A DNA stretch of 64,000 bases from Aquimarina sp. AU474. Its GTDB lineage: Bacteria; Bacteroidota; Bacteroidia; Flavobacteriales; Flavobacteriaceae. The notes under the pieces were generated by a model. It searched no databases and was not told the DNA's origin. It was given only the letters and a program-made list of their open reading frames with translations. The stretch lies in assembly GCF_900312815.1 (NCBI RefSeq), contig NZ_OMPE01000009.1, positions 496,001-560,000 of the forward strand. The letters run 5' to 3'. This document shows positions 62,216 through 64,000 of this stretch, piece by piece (positions within the stretch are counted from its first letter, which is position 1; every line of letters begins with the position of its first letter). A program made the position numbers and the translations under genes.

Positions 62216-63300
62216 TCTTCAGGATTATCCTCCAAAATCCCTAATCGCCTTGCACGATTTTCCCAGTTTTTACGGGCTAGCTCTTGCATATTACTATCTG
62301 TATCACTCTCATCCATGATCTCCAATCCTAACAATGTTTCGATAACATCCTCCATACTCACTAAGCCACTTACAGAACCGTACTCATCAACAACTAATGC
62401 GATATGTTCTCTTTCTTCTACTAGTTTCTCAAACAAATTAGGAACAGCCATATTACGATCAACTACAAAAAGTTGACGTTTTAAATCACCCAAGCTTTTA
62501 CTGTGATTATCTTCGGCCATCTCCTTATACACCTCATCTTTAAGCACGTACCCTGTAATATTATCGGGATTATCTTTATAAATAGGAATTCTTGAAAATC
62601 GAAGTAGATTTTTATTTGCTTCAAAAAACTCTGCGATATTTTGATTTTCGGGAGCTATTTTAAGAACACTTCTCGGAGTCATGATATTTTTAGCTAGAAT
62701 CGCTTTAAAGTTTAAAAGATTCTTGATCACTTTGGATTCAGATTCGGCAAAAACACCTTCTTCTTCTGCGATATCTGCCATAGCCGAAAAATCCTCACGA
62801 CTTAATACAGATCCATGATGACCTTTTCCTCCTATAAGCTTAGTGGTTAATTGTAGCACCCATAATATACCTGTGTATTTTAAAGGAGCAATTAAAATCA
62901 CAAGTGCTTTTGAGGTGAAATTAGCTAATTTTTTCCAAAATGTTGCGCCAATAGTTTTTGGTATAATCTCAGAAACTACTAAAATCAAAATAGTCATTAT
63001 TGCAGATACTATACCCACCATATTGATTCCCATTATTTCAAACTTATATGGTAATTGCTCTGCTTGTACTCCCACCAAAATTGCACCAACAGTATGGGCA
63101 ATAGTATTTACAGTTAATATAGCGATCAAGGGTTTATCCACATCTTTTTTTAACTTCTCAAGTGTAGTAGCATAGGGTTTCCCCTCTTTCTTTTTTACGT
63201 TAATAAATGTTGGAGTAACACTTAGGAGCACTGCTTCTAAAATAGAACATAGAAACGAAAAGAAAATAGAAAGTACGGCGTAAATTATCAGTAAGGTCAT
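62212..63300 (-). CDS. CNNM/CorC-type membrane protein (DUF21 and CBS domains)
   Basis: 362 residues: DUF21 transmembrane domain (about 1-170, with VVSEIIPKTIGATF), then a CBS pair (about 195-320, IMTPRSVLKIAP and VVDEYGSVSGLVSMEDVIETLLG). No CorC/HlyC C-terminal domain. Proteins of this kind are linked to Mg2+ or Co2+ transport. First gene of a minus-strand run with ogt. Confidence 0.92.
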   Translation of the reverse strand: MTLLIIYAVLSIFFSFLCSILEAVLLSVTPTFINVKKKEGKPYATTLEKLKKDVDKPLIAILTVNTIAHTVGAILVGVQAEQLPYKFEIMGINMVGIVSAIMTILILVVSEIIPKTIGATFWKKLANFTSKALVILIAPLKYTGILWVLQLTTKLIGGKGHHGSVLSREDFSAMADIAEEEGVFAESESKVIKNLLNFKAILAKNIMTPRSVLKIAPENQNIAEFFEANKNLLRFSRIPIYKDNPDNITGYVLKDEVYKEMAEDNHSKSLGDLKRQLFVVDRNMAVPNLFEKLVEEREHIALVVDEYGSVSGLVSMEDVIETLLGLEIMDESDTDSNMQELARKNWENRARRLGILEDNPEE

Positions 63301-63355
63301 GATGTTTTAAATAAGATACTAAAGTAAGGATTTTGAAAACGATTTTACTAATAAA

Positions 63356-63871
63356 TTACCAACCTACATATCCAGGAGGTTCGATTTCATTTAAATTAAG
63401 ATATACGATCAACTGCCCACGGTGATGTGTAACATGATCTTGTAATAAATTTAAAATTTGAAGTTTCGATTTTCGGCCTGCAAAAAAATCTACTTCAGTT
63501 TTAAAATCTATCGGATCAGCTTCATTAACTTGATTATATACATAATCAAACGCTTGCGTCAATACTTTTATAGTTTCAGCTTTGGTGCTTGGAACATTTT
63601 GAGTTAAACTTTTTCGATCAAACGTATCTTTAGAAAAGTGAGTTGTTCCTAACCAAAGCATATTTCCTCGAATATGAAGCAATTGATTTTTGAAATCCAT
63701 TTCCCGTTCTGTAGGTTTAAAAACATAACCTTCCTCAGGCATGAGTTCTGCAATTTCTAACAAATAGGTTTTAGAATTTTGCCATTTTTCTAAAAATGCT
63801 TCTTTGGGTGTAAATTGTTGTGCCATTATGGAACCTGAAATCAAAAAAATTATACTTAAAATTTTATTCAT
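63356..63871 (-). CDS. DinB-family exported protein
   Basis: 171 residues with a short signal peptide (ILSIIFLISGSIMAQ) and the DinB helical bundle: LLHIRGNMLWLGTTHF, NLLQDHVTHHRGQLIVYLNLNEIEPPGYVGW. A second DinB protein in this window (the other at 42425), here secreted. ATG overlaps the stop of the next gene upstream by one base. Confidence 0.88.
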   Translation of the reverse strand: MNKILSIIFLISGSIMAQQFTPKEAFLEKWQNSKTYLLEIAELMPEEGYVFKPTEREMDFKNQLLHIRGNMLWLGTTHFSKDTFDRKSLTQNVPSTKAETIKVLTQAFDYVYNQVNEADPIDFKTEVDFFAGRKSKLQILNLLQDHVTHHRGQLIVYLNLNEIEPPGYVGW

Positions 63872-64000
63872 TATTCTGTTTTACCATTACTAATTCCATC
63901 CATATATGTACTAAGTGCATCTAACTCATCTTGAGAAAACGTTTTGATAATGGCAAAATTAGTTTTCATTACGGTATAGGTTTCAGGATCTACTATCGGT
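63871..64000 (-). CDS. C-terminal end of an unidentified protein (start outside window)
   Basis: 42 in-frame codons reach the right edge; the product ends FSQDELDALSTYMDGISNGKTE. The TAA overlaps the DinB start (TAATG), so the genes are coupled. Too short to recognise a family. Confidence 0.6.
   Translation of the reverse strand, partial: PIVDPETYTVMKTNFAIIKTFSQDELDALSTYMDGISNGKTE

Overview
The window comes from a member of the Bacteroidota, almost certainly a marine Flavobacteriaceae (Aquimarina-like; the genus is a guess). Signs are the low GC content, secreted proteins ending in type IX secretion (T9SS) sorting tails, a TonB-dependent receptor with an N-terminal carboxypeptidase-D-like domain, membrane-anchored TPR/AraC regulators, LytTR two-component proteins, and promoters with the Bacteroidota -7 box TAnnTTTG. 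No tRNA, rRNA, CRISPR array, insertion sequence or origin was seen.

The most distinctive region is about 0.6-15.4 kb, nearly all on the minus strand. It is a class I lanthipeptide-type cluster with a split LanB dehydratase (glutamylation and elimination halves in separate overlapping genes) and a LanC cyclase. Upstream of them are seven very small precursor genes of 49-58 residues, six ending their leader in Gly-Gly and one in Ala-Gly. They are interleaved with three paralogous membrane-spanning TPR-TM-AraC regulators. Each regulator is followed by a precursor with a KKLTIA-type leader, so the locus looks like a regulator+peptide module duplicated three times. Four other precursors share a conserved upstream block (three clearly, one degenerate) that is absent from the regulator-linked ones. 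A LolCD/MacB-like ABC pair and a DCC-family thiol oxidoreductase gene lie upstream. No C39-peptidase exporter is in the window.

15.7-18.9 kb holds a T9SS-exported FG-GAP protein with six 79-residue tandem repeats. 19-31 kb is ordinary chromosome: a TfoX-N/DUF2461/VOC operon, a LytTR two-component pair, a beta-propeller/ankyrin pair, YceI, an AraC regulator next to a sodium:solute symporter, and small secreted proteins. 31-46.8 kb carries HAD, TonB receptor and recO; DUF4136; a repeat-bearing lipoprotein; gdhA; a cystathionine gamma-synthase-like enzyme; serine hydrolase; DinB; ArsC-like; EamA transporter; thioesterase; bestrophin; and a YheT-type hydrolase. 47-54.7 kb holds two large T9SS-exported proteases (subtilisin S8 and thermolysin-like M4) that share accessory domains and a common upstream leader. 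54.9-64 kb is mixed housekeeping and enzyme genes, with a 148-nt strongly structured element at 58.6 kb.

Inference about cooperation: the periplasmic TPR regulators probably sense a peptide or envelope signal and control precursor genes whose products LanB/LanC modify. The duplicated pairing makes a peptide-sensing role plausible but unproven.
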